A stretch of DNA of 64,000 nucleotides from JBGAPI01 sp044221335 (GCA_044221335.1 JBGAPI010000004.1:62001-126000), one strand, 5' to 3'; positions 37,406-46,180 are shown, counted from the stretch's first letter. The notes: a model not told the origin generated them from the letters alone. Translations and numbers: made by a program.

Positions 37406-37576
37406 GACCCATCGCCCGCGGCGGCCGTGACCCGCGGACGATAGCAAGCCGTCGCGTCGTGGTTCCCGCCCGGCGGCGGTCGATCGCCAGCGCCGACGTG
37501 CACGCGCGCTGAACGCGGGACGAGGATGCGCGCCGCCCTGCTGCGGTCCGCCACGGGCCTGCGTTAAAGTCGCGCG

Positions 37577-38647
37577 ATGATCGCCCGCCTGCTGTTGCCG
37601 ACCCTCGCCACCGCCCTCCTGCTGCCGCTCGCCGCCGAGGCCAAATCCAAGGCGAAGAAGCCCGCCGCCAAGCCCGCCGCGACCGCGCCGGCCGAGGCCC
37701 ATCCCGGTGCCGCCGCCTTCGCCGCCGAGGTCGAGAAGGCTGCGCAGGCGAAGGGCATCGTCATCGACCAGAAGGCGGTGCTGGCGGTGATCGCGAAGGC
37801 GCAGTACCAGCAGACCATCATCGACGCGATCTCCCGGCCAGCCGAGTCGAAGAGCTGGAAGGAGTACCGGCCGATCTTCATGAACCCGAAGCGCATTGAT
37901 GCGGGAGTCGCCTATGCGCGTGACAACGCCGAAGCGCTCGCTCGAGCTTCAGAAGCCAGCGGCGTACCGGTGTCCATCATCGTCGCGATCCTCGGCGTCG
38001 AGACCAACTACGGCGCGCTGACCGGCAAGTACAAGGTGATCGACGCGCTGGCGACGCTTGGCTTCCACTACCCGCCGCGCGGCGACTTCTTCCGCGGCGA
38101 GCTGAAGCAGCTGTTCCTGCTGCCGCCGGAGCGCCTGCCCGGTTCCCTCGACAGCCTGACCGGCTCCTACGCCGGCGCGATGGGGCAGGGCCAGTTCATG
38201 CCGACCAGTTTCGCCAAGTGGGCGGTCGACGGCGACGGCGACGGGCGCATCGACCTTTGGACCGACAAGGCCGACATCTACGCCTCGGTGGCGAACTACT
38301 TCGTCGACCACGGCTGGACCCGCGACCTGCCGATCGCGCTCCCGGCCACCCGCGCCGAAGGCGCCCGCGACCTCGCGCCCGACACCAGCGAGGTGAAGTA
38401 CCCGATCCAGCAGCTTGCCGAATGGGGCTACAGCACCGACGCGAAGCTCGATCCCAACCTGATCGCGACCCTGCTGGTCCTGGACGGCGCGGAAGGCAAG
38501 GAATACTGGATCACCACGGGCAATTTCTACACGATCACCCGCTACAACCGCAGCCCGCTGTACAGCCTCGCGGTAACCCAGCTCGCCGAGGCGATCGCGG
38601 CCGGGACGGCGGCACCGGCGAGATCCGGCGCAGAAAAGGCTCCATGA
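37577..38647 (+). CDS. mltB: Lytic murein transglycosylase B
   Basis: This 356-residue periplasmic muramidase of family 3 cleaves glycan strands to anhydro products. It has a signal peptide (1 to about 22, no lipobox, so a soluble form), a lysine/alanine-rich linker, and the catalytic Glu142 in GVETNYG. AGAMGQGQFMPTSF and DGDGDGRIDLW are family landmarks. TTAAAGT (37564-37570), a -10-like sequence, lies close before the ATG. In relatives this gene directly follows rodA. Confidence 0.95.
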   Translation: MIARLLLPTLATALLLPLAAEAKSKAKKPAAKPAATAPAEAHPGAAAFAAEVEKAAQAKGIVIDQKAVLAVIAKAQYQQTIIDAISRPAESKSWKEYRPIFMNPKRIDAGVAYARDNAEALARASEASGVPVSIIVAILGVETNYGALTGKYKVIDALATLGFHYPPRGDFFRGELKQLFLLPPERLPGSLDSLTGSYAGAMGQGQFMPTSFAKWAVDGDGDGRIDLWTDKADIYASVANYFVDHGWTRDLPIALPATRAEGARDLAPDTSEVKYPIQQLAEWGYSTDAKLDPNLIATLLVLDGAEGKEYWITTGNFYTITRYNRSPLYSLAVTQLAEAIAAGTAAPARSGAEKAP

Positions 38648-38864
38648 GCCCGTCCGTCGGCGAATCTCCGGCGGGGTCGCGAGGTGCGGCCCCTGGGCGC
38701 CACGCGGGGCTCGGAGGACGCACTGATGCCGGGGAGCGGGAAGGGCGCGACCGATGAATTCGCACCACCCTTCCGAGGTGAAACTCGGTCACATCGGCAG
38801 GGAAATTCGCCTAACCGCGGCAAACGCGGCATCATGGCGCCCAATTGGGATGGGGTTCGGCCTC

Positions 38865-39050
38865 ATGCGTGCGTATCTCGCGGTCAGCGGTGGCCTGTTC
38901 GTGCTGCTGGTCTTCGCCCACCTGTGGCGCCTGTCCGAGGAGGGTTTCGGCCTCCTCGCGCGCCCGGAATTCGTGATCGCCACGATCGCCGCGGCCGTGC
39001 TCGGCGCGTGGGCGGGGACGCTGTGGCGCCGCGGCGGAGTCGCCCGGTGA
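38865..39050 (+). CDS. Small two-helix membrane protein
   Basis: This 61-residue protein has two hydrophobic helices (about 1-22 and 36-54) separated by a charged loop. Small proteins with an AYLxVSG(G/V)xF opening recur in Xanthomonadales, but their role is unknown. ATG 38865 is chosen because GGGG precedes it by about nine bases; ATG 38850 and one at 38754 are in frame. Its stop overlaps the rlpA GTG (GTGA), tying it to the wall operon. Confidence 0.65.
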   Translation: MRAYLAVSGGLFVLLVFAHLWRLSEEGFGLLARPEFVIATIAAAVLGAWAGTLWRRGGVAR

Positions 39051-40279
39051 CCGTCCGCTCGATGCCGCGCTTCCTGGCGCTGTCCGCGCTGGCGCTGGCG
39101 CTGGCGGCCTGCCACTCGCAGCCGACCCGTCCGGAACACCCGGTCGCCCAGCAGGCGCCGGCGCCAAAAGGCAATTTCCACCGCCCATCGAAATCGAGCA
39201 CCGGCGATGCCGACGGCGGCCCGCGCGAGGCGCCCGACATTTCGATGATCGCGGAGCCGATTCCGCATGACGAGCCGCTGGCCCAGTTCGGCAACCGCTC
39301 CCCCTACACCGTGCTCGGCCGCACCTATACCGTGCTGCCGACCAGCCGCGGCTACCTGGAGCGCGGCACCGCCTCGTGGTACGGCGAGAAGTTCGACGGA
39401 CGACTGACGTCGTCGCACGACCTGTACGACATGTACGCGTTCACCGCCGCACACAAGACCCTGCCGCTGCCGACCTACGCGCGGGTCACCAATCTCGACA
39501 ACGGCAAGAGCGTGATCGTCAAGGTCAACGACCGTGGGCCGTTCCACGAGGACCGGATCCTCGATCTCTCCTACGTCGCCGCGCTGAAGCTCGGCATCGT
39601 CGCCAACGGCACCGGCCGGGTCGAGGTGCGCGCGCTGTCCGAGGCCGACGAGGGCGCGCCGCCGGGCAGCCTGCTGGCCGCGCAGACGCCGCCGGTTCGC
39701 CGTCACGAAGACCCAAACGCCTACGTCGCGGTCGCGCCGGAGACTCGCTGGAACGACGACCGCGGCAACCGCACGGCCACGGCACGCGGCGCACCGGATC
39801 GCGGCAGCGCCGCGTCGGTGACTCCGTTGCCCGGCAGCAGCAACGGTAGCGTCTATTCCGGCGGGGCCGGCTCGCAGCCGACCCGGCCACCGGCCAGTGC
39901 GCCGCGTGCCGCCGATCCGCCGCCGGCGCGCCTTGTCGCATCGACCCCTTCGTCCGGCAGCTCGGCGCGCAACGAGCGCTACGCCAGCGCCAGCGCGGCT
40001 CCGCCGCTCGGCGCGGCGCGGTCGCCGTCACCGGCGGCTTCGAGCGGGGCGCCCTGCTTCGTGCAGGCCGGTGCCTTCTCCGACCGCGGCAACGCCGAGC
40101 GCCTGGCGCAACGCCTGCGGGCCGGCCGCTACGGCGAGGTGTCGCTCGACCGCGGCGTCAACGGCCTGTCGCTGATCACCCGGGTCAAGATTGGCCCGTT
40201 CAACGACGAGCAGGTCGGCGAGCGGGTGATTTCGCGACTGGCCGAGGCCGGGATCAAGGCGATCATCGTCCACGACTGA
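39047..40279 (+). CDS. rlpA: Septal ring lytic transglycosylase RlpA
   Basis: RlpA (410 residues) is an outer-membrane lipoprotein that cleaves glycan strands stripped of stem peptides. The lipobox is LAAC. The RlpA double-psi beta-barrel domain carries GTASWYGEKFDG, SHDLYDMYAFTAAH and VKVNDRGPFHEDRILDLS. After a long low-complexity linker a SPOR domain (about 335-410, CFVQAGAFSDRGNAERLAQRL) binds denuded septal peptidoglycan. The GTG at 39047 overlaps the preceding stop; ATG 39062 is an alternative five codons in. Confidence 0.93.
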   Translation: MTVRSMPRFLALSALALALAACHSQPTRPEHPVAQQAPAPKGNFHRPSKSSTGDADGGPREAPDISMIAEPIPHDEPLAQFGNRSPYTVLGRTYTVLPTSRGYLERGTASWYGEKFDGRLTSSHDLYDMYAFTAAHKTLPLPTYARVTNLDNGKSVIVKVNDRGPFHEDRILDLSYVAALKLGIVANGTGRVEVRALSEADEGAPPGSLLAAQTPPVRRHEDPNAYVAVAPETRWNDDRGNRTATARGAPDRGSAASVTPLPGSSNGSVYSGGAGSQPTRPPASAPRAADPPPARLVASTPSSGSSARNERYASASAAPPLGAARSPSPAASSGAPCFVQAGAFSDRGNAERLAQRLRAGRYGEVSLDRGVNGLSLITRVKIGPFNDEQVGERVISRLAEAGIKAIIVHD

Positions 40280-40508
40280 CCGGATCGCCGCGCGATCCGG
40301 TCCCGTGCCGAGCGGATCTCCGGTCGACAGCAACATCAATCATCGCTGAATTGTCATTCGGCTTGCCTCGCGTTTGCCCCCCAAAGCCACGACAATTCGC
40401 GCCCAGCGCTGGCGCCGACACGGATTCGTCGTGCCGCGGCCGCGGGCTCGCCCGCTCTCCTCTTCCGCCTTCATTGCGGCGCACTGCCGCTGAGATCCCG
40501 AACACCCC

Positions 40509-41765
40509 ATGACCGCTTCCTCGCCGTCCGCTCGCCCGTTCCTCTCCGTCGCAGTCGCCCTGGTCGCCACGGTGTCGCTGTCCGCGGTCTACGCCGCCGG
40601 CGAGACGCCGACTCCGCAACCCGTCCCGCAGCCGGCGGCGAAACCCGCCGCGCCTGCATCCGCCACGTCGGAACAGCCCATCCCGCCGCCGCCGACTCTG
40701 TCGGCGAAGAATTACGTGCTGATGGACTACGTCAGCGGCCAGATCCTGGTGTCGGTGAACGGCGACGACCGGGTGCCGCCGGCCAGCATCACCAAGGTCA
40801 TGACCTCCTACGTCGTGTCGCAGCAGCTCGCCGCCGGCAAGGTGAAGATGGACGACCCGGTGGCGATCAGCGAGAACGCCTGGCGCGGCGGCGGCGCCGG
40901 CACCGACGGTTCGACCAGCTTCCTGCCGCTCAACTCCACCGTGCCGCTGCGCGACCTGCTGTACGGGATGATCATCCAGTCGGGCAACGACGCGTCGATC
41001 GCGCTGGCCGAGCATGTCGCCGGCAGCGAGGAGGTGTTCGTCCGGATGATGAACGACAACGCCACCCGGCTCGGCCTGAAGGACACCCACTTCGCCAACT
41101 CGCACGGCCTGCAGGCCGACGGCCACTACTCGACCGCCGCCGACATCGCGCGGCTGTCGCGGGCGCTGATCCACGACTACCCGGAGGAGTACAAGATCTA
41201 CGCGATCAAGGACTTCACCGTGAACGGCATCAAGCAGCACAACCGCAACACGCTGCTGTGGAAGGACGGCTCGGTCGACGGCATCAAGACCGGCCACCAC
41301 TCGCAGGCCGGCTACTGCCTGTCGGCCTCCGCGCAGCACGGCGACACCCGCCTGATCGCGGTGGTGATGGGCACCACCTCGGAGAAGATCCGCGCCGAGG
41401 AAGCGCTGTCGCTGCTCAACTACGGCTTCCGCTTCTACGAATCGCACAAGCTCTACGCCGCCGGCGCGATGGTCGCCGAACCGGAGCTGTGGAAGGGCGC
41501 CACGCCGACCGCGAAGCTCGGCGTGGCCGCCGATGCGCTGGTCAGCGTCCCGGCGGGCAGCTACAACCGCCTCACCGCGACGATGAACATCCCGAAGCCG
41601 CTGCTGGCGCCGCTCTCGAAGGGCCAGAACGTCGGCACCCTGGTGGTGACGCTCGACGGCAAGCCGATGCTGGAGGCGCCGCTGATCGCGCTCGACGACT
41701 ATCCGGAGGGTGGATTCTTCAAGCGGCTGTCCGATGGCGTAGCGCTGTGGTGGTCGAGCAAATAA
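40509..41765 (+). CDS. dacA: D-alanyl-D-alanine carboxypeptidase (PBP5/6 type)
   Basis: DacA (418 residues) is a periplasmic DD-carboxypeptidase anchored by its C-terminal amphipathic helix (FKRLSDGVALWWSSK). A signal peptide of about 30 residues and a proline-rich linker precede the catalytic domain. The motifs are SITK (Ser93-Lys96), SGN (about 159-161) and KTG (260-262). The family beta domain follows (from about 310). The TAA stop lies inside a perfect AT-rich hairpin. In Xanthomonas ybeD-lipB-lipA would follow; here repeats and a convergent GST gene do. Confidence 0.96.
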   Translation: MTASSPSARPFLSVAVALVATVSLSAVYAAGETPTPQPVPQPAAKPAAPASATSEQPIPPPPTLSAKNYVLMDYVSGQILVSVNGDDRVPPASITKVMTSYVVSQQLAAGKVKMDDPVAISENAWRGGGAGTDGSTSFLPLNSTVPLRDLLYGMIIQSGNDASIALAEHVAGSEEVFVRMMNDNATRLGLKDTHFANSHGLQADGHYSTAADIARLSRALIHDYPEEYKIYAIKDFTVNGIKQHNRNTLLWKDGSVDGIKTGHHSQAGYCLSASAQHGDTRLIAVVMGTTSEKIRAEEALSLLNYGFRFYESHKLYAAGAMVAEPELWKGATPTAKLGVAADALVSVPAGSYNRLTATMNIPKPLLAPLSKGQNVGTLVVTLDGKPMLEAPLIALDDYPEGGFFKRLSDGVALWWSSK

Positions 41766-41795
41766 TTTGATGCGATGAAACGCATCAAATTATTT
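41760..41795 (+). terminator. AT-rich perfect hairpin over the dacA stop codon
   Basis: AAATAATTTGATGCG (41760-41774) and its exact reverse complement (41781-41795) flank ATGAAA. The last lysine codon and TAA stop of dacA form the left arm. The 15-bp stem is strikingly A/T-rich for this genome. It may end the dacA transcript although no pure T-tract follows. Confidence 0.6.
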
Positions 41796-41811
41796 GCGAG
41801 GGCGCGGCATG

Positions 41812-41950
41812 GATGCCGCGCGGATGGACCCCAGGGATGGAGGCTTCGGTCAGCAACGAAGTTCGATGTACAGCATGGGGTAGCCGCGGCAGATGCCGCG
41901 CGGATGGACCCCAGGGATGGAGGCTTCGCTCAGCAACGAAGTTCGATGTA
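41812..41950. repeat. Direct repeat, two 59-bp copies with 80-bp period
   Basis: Copies at 41812-41870 and 41892-41950 begin GATGCCGCGCGGATGGACCC, contain CCAGGGATGGAGGC and end GTTCGATGTA; they differ at one position (TTCGGTCAG versus TTCGCTCAG). It resembles the CCCAGGGATGG-type repeats of Xanthomonadales and Pseudomonas. Confidence 0.85.
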
Positions 41951-41968
41951 AAGCCGAAGCTCTTCGCG

Positions 41969-41991
41969 ATGGCGGGCAGGGCCCGCCCTAC
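41969..41991. repeat. GGCGGGCAGGGCCCGCCCTAC half REP element, copy C3
   Basis: A short palindrome GGCGGGC-AGG-GCCCGCC ends in CTAC and provides the TAG stop of the leftward GST gene. Confidence 0.7.
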
Positions 41992-42575
41992 AGCGCCGGC
42001 GGCCGGCTCGCCGCGACGAACGGGATGTCGCCGAGCACCCTCGCCTTTTCCGCCAGCCGCGGAAATCCGAGCGCGACCACGTCGAACAGTACGAGGTGCT
42101 CCCACGCCGCGACCAGATGGAAGCCGAGATAGCTCGGCTCCGCCGGGACGAGGTCGGCGCGCGCCTCCAGCCACGACAAGCCCGCATCGATCCCGTCGCG
42201 CAGCTTCCAGTAGCGTGCCGGGCCGTTCACGTCGATGCCGCTGCGCGCCGCGAGGATCAGCTCCACCTCGTTCGACATCACGCCGTTCAGCACGGCGCGC
42301 GCGTTGAGCAGGTCCGGATTCGTCGTCAGCACCGCGTAGCGATCGTCGGGGTCGAAGCGCCGCACCAGATGGGCCGCGATGTGATCGGACTCGAACAGCA
42401 CGACCTCGCCGTCGACCAGCGTCGGCACCTTCATCAGCGGATGCGGGCCGAACGCCGCCGGATCACCGGAACCGACGTTGCCGGCGTCGACCAGATCCAA
42501 CGGCAGCTCCAGCGCCGCGGCGAGCAGGCGGACCTTGCGGGCGAAGTGGGAGCGCGGGGTGCAGTGGAGCTGCAT
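41988..42575 (-). CDS. Glutathione S-transferase family protein
   Basis: This 195-residue soluble protein has an N-terminal thioredoxin-like domain (QLHCTPRSHFARKVRLLAAAL, with cis-Pro in VPTLVDG and the glutathione-contact ES pair in VLFESDHIA) and an all-helical C-terminal domain. The catalytic residue region has CTPRS. Substrate unknown. It converges with dacA across repeats. Confidence 0.88.
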   Translation of the reverse strand: MQLHCTPRSHFARKVRLLAAALELPLDLVDAGNVGSGDPAAFGPHPLMKVPTLVDGEVVLFESDHIAAHLVRRFDPDDRYAVLTTNPDLLNARAVLNGVMSNEVELILAARSGIDVNGPARYWKLRDGIDAGLSWLEARADLVPAEPSYLGFHLVAAWEHLVLFDVVALGFPRLAEKARVLGDIPFVAASRPPAL

Positions 42576-42610
42576 CGTGACCTCGGCATGTCGTCGTCGC
42601 GGCGCAATCG

Positions 42611-42672
42611 CAGGGCGGGCACTGCCCGCCATCGCCGAAACGCTTCGCAATGGCGGGCAGTGCCCGCCCTAC
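42611..42672. repeat. CAGGGCGGGC...GCCCGCCCTAC REP-like element, copy C4
   Basis: Two palindromes GGCGGGCACTGCCCGCC (inverted and direct) joined by ATCGCCGAAACGCTTCGCAAT make a 62-bp dimer. Its CTAC end gives the TAG stop of the cupin gene; its left end begins CAGG rather than GTAGG. Confidence 0.8.
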
Positions 42673-43031
42673 TTTTTCGCGTAGTGGTCCGCACCGAGGA
42701 AGTGCAGCGACACGTAGGGCTCGTCGCCGACCACCCAGCTGTCGTGCGGTTCCTTCGGCACGTGGAAGAGGTCGCCCGGCTTCATCACGATCACCCGCCC
42801 GTCGGCGAAAGCGACGGTGGCGGAGCCGGTCACGACCAGGCCGACATGCTCGACCGGGCAATGGCTGAGCCCGAGGCCGGGCCCGACGTGCTCGGACCAC
42901 TTCCAGCCCGGCTGGTAGGTCGCGCGGCCGATCGTCACGCCGCCGAGATGGACGACCTCGAAGCGGCCGAGGGTCATCTCGCGGATCTCGTCGGGATGTT
43001 CGAAGCGCTTCAGGACGACGTCGATGTCCAT
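42669..43031 (-). CDS. Cupin-domain protein
   Basis: This 120-residue single-domain beta-barrel has the cupin motif 1 region GWKWSEHVGPGLGLSHCPVEHVG and motif 2 KPGDLFHVPKEPHDSWVVGDEP, with metal-ligand histidines visible. Role unknown; such proteins range from isomerases to sensors. The TAG stop lies in the repeat. Confidence 0.85.
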   Translation of the reverse strand: MDIDVVLKRFEHPDEIREMTLGRFEVVHLGGVTIGRATYQPGWKWSEHVGPGLGLSHCPVEHVGLVVTGSATVAFADGRVIVMKPGDLFHVPKEPHDSWVVGDEPYVSLHFLGADHYAKK

Positions 43032-43040
43032 GCCGGATCC

Positions 43041-43532
43041 TCAGGGCGATCGATAGTAGCGCGCGATCCTGCGCAGTCCGTCAAGGATCTCCATGAGCCG
43101 ATCCTGCGCGACCTCGAAGGAGCCTTCCAGCCGAAAGCAGGTCGGTCGGCCGGAGTCGAAGCGCTGCGTGGCGACGGCGAATTCCAGCATCACCACAGGG
43201 CGTGCGCGCGGACTGCGGAATCGCAGGAAGGAATCACCGTGGTCGGTGAGCAGCGGGATCAGGCTGCGGTCGAGGATGAATCGGTCGAAGGTATCGACGA
43301 ACGCGCCGAACGCGTTGAACAGCACGCTCCCGCTCACCGCATCGAAGCGTCCGCGCAGGAACTCCGCGAACGCTGCGACGTGCAGGCCGGCGTAGGGATC
43401 GTCTCCATCGACCACGGCCAGGTGCAGCCAGCTCCGATCGTCATGCGCGACGATTCGCACGCCGATGCCGGACTCGGCCGCGGGCTCGCCGCGGATCGAC
43501 CCGGCCGGCGACGACGCGGGATCGGGGATCAC
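43041..43532 (-). CDS. Hypothetical protein
   Basis: This 163-residue soluble protein is not one I recognise. Near its centre are hydrophobic strands around VLFNAFGAFVDTFDRFILD. It starts at GTG 43532, one base after the stop of the DUF1801 gene, so the pair is probably coupled. No signal peptide. Composition and codon use match the neighbours. Confidence 0.6.
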   Translation of the reverse strand: MIPDPASSPAGSIRGEPAAESGIGVRIVAHDDRSWLHLAVVDGDDPYAGLHVAAFAEFLRGRFDAVSGSVLFNAFGAFVDTFDRFILDRSLIPLLTDHGDSFLRFRSPRARPVVMLEFAVATQRFDSGRPTCFRLEGSFEVAQDRLMEILDGLRRIARYYRSP

Positions 43533-43533
43533 G

Positions 43534-43956
43534 TCAGACGACCTCGATCCAGGACCGCAGGATCGCTGAAATCCCGTCGCGCTTCACCGCAAGGTCGGCG
43601 GCGTCGCGGACGACGAGCATCGCGCGGTCCGGCGCCAACCACTTCAGCAGTCTTTCCGGATCGTCGATCACCGGCGACGGCGCGCCGACCGCGCGCTTCT
43701 TCGCGCCGAGGTGGAGGATCAGGCCGAGGCCGGTCTTCTCGCGCAGATGCATCGTCGCGAAGTACTCCGTGGTGCGAAAGCTCGGCGCATTCCACTTGAT
43801 ACCGTCCGAGATCCGCGGATCGACGCCCACGATCAGGGCCCTGAGCGCGACAATCTCGGCCTTGCGCGGGTGCTCAAGGGCCGCGAGGAAGGCGTCGATG
43901 GCGGCGCCCGAATCGGGGTCGACGCGGAACTTGGCGGAGCGGGTCGCGCTGGGCAT
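43534..43956 (-). CDS. DUF1801 (YdhG-like) protein
   Basis: This 140-residue protein belongs to DUF1801, as shown by ISDGIKWNAPSFRTTEYFATMHLR and the C-terminal ILRSWIEVV. The fold is related to iron-chaperone-like YdhG proteins; function is not established. It heads a two-gene unit with the GTG-started gene downstream. Confidence 0.85.
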   Translation of the reverse strand: MPSATRSAKFRVDPDSGAAIDAFLAALEHPRKAEIVALRALIVGVDPRISDGIKWNAPSFRTTEYFATMHLREKTGLGLILHLGAKKRAVGAPSPVIDDPERLLKWLAPDRAMLVVRDAADLAVKRDGISAILRSWIEVV

Positions 43957-44006
43957 GGGTCGGTCCCTCGGAATCCGGAGAGCGCCATCCTACGGCGGCG
44001 CTCGAC

Positions 44007-44588
44007 TCAGGGCGAAGAATCGGGGCGCCGCGCGTCCGTGAGTTGAGTTTCGCCGCGCACCGCGGCCACGCCGATCCAGATCAGCCACGCGATGCCGCAC
44101 AGCGCCGCCGCACGCTGCGCGATTCCGATCGGAACCACCCCGTGGCCCAGCGCGACGCTGACGGCCGTGGCGGCCGCCAGGAGCCCACTCCACTCTCTAC
44201 CCGGCAGGGGCAGTGGCGACACGAACATGCGCGGCAGCAGCACCATTGCCAGCACCACCAGGACGAAAGCCGCACTGATGCTCGCAATGTGGATCTCCGC
44301 ATTCGGCCCCAGCGGAACCAGCCCGGCACCAAGGAATCCGAGCGCCGCCCCGGCCAGCAGCACCGGCAGCAGTGGAGCGCGCCAGCGCAGCGACGCGAGC
44401 GCGGCGGCGGATGCGCTGGTCGCGAGGCCGAGGAAGGCCGCGAGCATCCAGCCGCCATGCGCGCCGAGGGCGAGTTCGCTCATCAACTGGTAGACCTGAT
44501 CGTAGTCGGGCTGCGCGAGATGCAGCGCCGCGACGGTGGCGATGAACAGCGCAAGGCCACCGAGAACGACGCCTCCGAGGAGTTTCAT
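44007..44588 (-). CDS. DUF998 family membrane protein
   Basis: This 193-residue protein has six hydrophobic helices and the DUF998 landmark DYDQVYQLMSELALGAHGGW in the first loop. Function unknown. It lies in the accessory run of small leftward genes. Confidence 0.85.
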   Translation of the reverse strand: MKLLGGVVLGGLALFIATVAALHLAQPDYDQVYQLMSELALGAHGGWMLAAFLGLATSASAAALASLRWRAPLLPVLLAGAALGFLGAGLVPLGPNAEIHIASISAAFVLVVLAMVLLPRMFVSPLPLPGREWSGLLAAATAVSVALGHGVVPIGIAQRAAALCGIAWLIWIGVAAVRGETQLTDARRPDSSP

Positions 44589-44697
44589 GAGTGGGCCGAT
44601 TCCCGCGGTGGAATCCGCGATCGAGAGCCTGCATTGAACCCGATCGGCCGGAAAAACCCGACGGCGTCGTCGACGTCGAGCCGCCGCGCGGCCAGCC

Positions 44698-45063
44698 TCA
44701 CGGCGGCCCGGGCTCGTAGCGATCGAGATACTCGACGCCTCCGACCTGGCCGTTGCGCAGGATGTCGAGCAGCAGCGCGCCGTGCTCGGGGCAGTCGAGG
44801 CGCAGGTGGCGCTCGAACTCCCAGGGCGAGTTCGCGCGCTTCGGATGGAAACCCGAGACGAAACGGGTGCGCCGGGCGCTCACCACGTGGGCACGAGTGC
44901 ACTGCTGCAGGGCGGCATCGACGGCGGCTTCGTGCGGGCACTGAGCACGCACCAGACGGACCAGCCACTCCGGGTCGTAGGGCTGCCAGCGGGCACGATG
45001 GGCGGCGTACAGGCCCGCCGTCAGCAGCTTGGTGGCGAGGAAGGGCAGGACGAACCAGGCCAT
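44698..45063 (-). CDS. Hypothetical protein with N-terminal hydrophobic segment
   Basis: This 121-residue protein has one short hydrophobic stretch (1-20) that may anchor it. The rest is soluble and basic, with cysteines at about 42, 55 and 91. Not recognised. Confidence 0.55.
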   Translation of the reverse strand: MAWFVLPFLATKLLTAGLYAAHRARWQPYDPEWLVRLVRAQCPHEAAVDAALQQCTRAHVVSARRTRFVSGFHPKRANSPWEFERHLRLDCPEHGALLLDILRNGQVGGVEYLDRYEPGPP

Positions 45064-45143
45064 GCGCGGCTCCCGGGGTCAGCGCGGCGACGGAGTGATC
45101 CTGGATGGTGGCGCCGGCGGCGATCGCAAGGTCGCGAACCGGC

Positions 45144-45845
45144 TCACGCCGAAACCCCGAACAGGGCGCCGACCCCCGCCGTCAGCCCCATCGCCAGCGC
45201 CCCCCAGAAGCTGACCCGCGCGACGGCGGCCCACGGCGGCGCACCACCGGCGCGGGCGGCGAGGAAGCCGGTCAGTGCGAGCGCCAGCAACGAGCCGCCA
45301 CCGACGCCAGCGAGCAGCGCGGAGGCCGGCAGCAACGGCACCAGCAGCAAGGGCAGGAGCGCGCCGACCGCGAAGCTTGCCGCGGACGCCAGCGCCGCCT
45401 GGACCGGCCGGGCCGCCAGCTCCTCGGTGATGCCGAGCTCGTCGCGACTGTGGGCAGCGAGCGCGTCGTGCGCGGTCAGCTGGGTGGCGACCTCCTCGGC
45501 CAGCGATCGCGAAAGGCCGCGGCCGACGTAGATCATCGTGAGCTCCGCATGCTCCGCAGCCGGATCGTCGGCCAGCTCCTGGCGCTCGCGGGCCAGATCG
45601 GCGGTTTCGGCGTCGGCCTGGGAGCTCACCGACACGTACTCGCCGGCGGCCATCGACATCGCGCCGGCGACCAGTCCCGCCACGCCGGCAACGAGGATCG
45701 CTTTCGTCCCCGCGCCGGAGGCTGCGACGCCGAGTACCAGGCTCGCGGTCGACACGATGCCGTCGTTGGCCCCGAGCACCGCGGCGCGCAGCCAGCCGAT
45801 GCGGTGGGTGAGATGGTGTTCGCGGTGGGTCTTGCGGGGGCGCAT
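45144..45845 (-). CDS. VIT1/CCC1-family transporter
   Basis: This 233-residue inner-membrane protein is of the vacuolar-iron-transporter-like family (Fe2+/Mn2+ export). It has five helices, GANDGIVSTASLVLGVA in helix 1, the AGAMSMAAGEYVSVSSQADAE signature, and a cytoplasmic glutamate-rich segment (ERQELADDPAAEHAE) that binds metal in relatives. Probably lowers cytosolic iron or manganese. Confidence 0.92.
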   Translation of the reverse strand: MRPRKTHREHHLTHRIGWLRAAVLGANDGIVSTASLVLGVAASGAGTKAILVAGVAGLVAGAMSMAAGEYVSVSSQADAETADLARERQELADDPAAEHAELTMIYVGRGLSRSLAEEVATQLTAHDALAAHSRDELGITEELAARPVQAALASAASFAVGALLPLLLVPLLPASALLAGVGGGSLLALALTGFLAARAGGAPPWAAVARVSFWGALAMGLTAGVGALFGVSA

Positions 45846-45943
45846 GGGGTCCTTCCGCTCGCGGTCCGGGAGGCGAGTCGCAGTCGATCATAGCCACGCC
45901 GCGTCGCCCGACGATCCGGCAACCGTGCGCTCTTCCGGGTCCG

Positions 45944-46180
45944 TCAGCGCAGCGCGCGAAGGTCGAGCGTTCGCATCGCGCCGATCATGACCTCGAGGCG
46001 CCCCTCGGGGCAGAGTCCCTGCATGCCGGCGGCCTCGTAGGCTTCGAGCGCGGCGGAAATCAACGCGGCGCGAATGTCCTCGACGTCGGTAGAGCGGGCC
46101 CTGGCCCGCTGCTCCTGCGCCATGTTGCGGCGTGCGGGCGGGAGCGGTCCGGGGGCCGATCTACGATTGCGGGAGGTCAT
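45944..46180 (-). CDS. Small hypothetical protein
   Basis: The last 50 residues (DIRAALISAALEAYEAAGMQGLCPEGRLEVMIGAMRTL) look like a real small helical protein family. The start is unclear: ATG 46180 overlaps the GFA stop, ATG 46123 is internal, and both N-terminal options run through a GTAG-type repeat (46089-46164). The repeat may have replaced or extended the original N-terminus. Function unknown. Confidence 0.5.
   Translation of the reverse strand: MTSRNRRSAPGPLPPARRNMAQEQRARARSTDVEDIRAALISAALEAYEAAGMQGLCPEGRLEVMIGAMRTLDLRALR
46089..46164. repeat. GTAGAGCGGGCCC...CTAC REP-like element, copy C6
   Basis: GTAGAGCGGGCCCTGGCCCGC starts a 76-bp element that ends GGGGGCCGATCTAC. Its CTAC end gives the TAG stop of the GFA gene. 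Confidence 0.6.
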
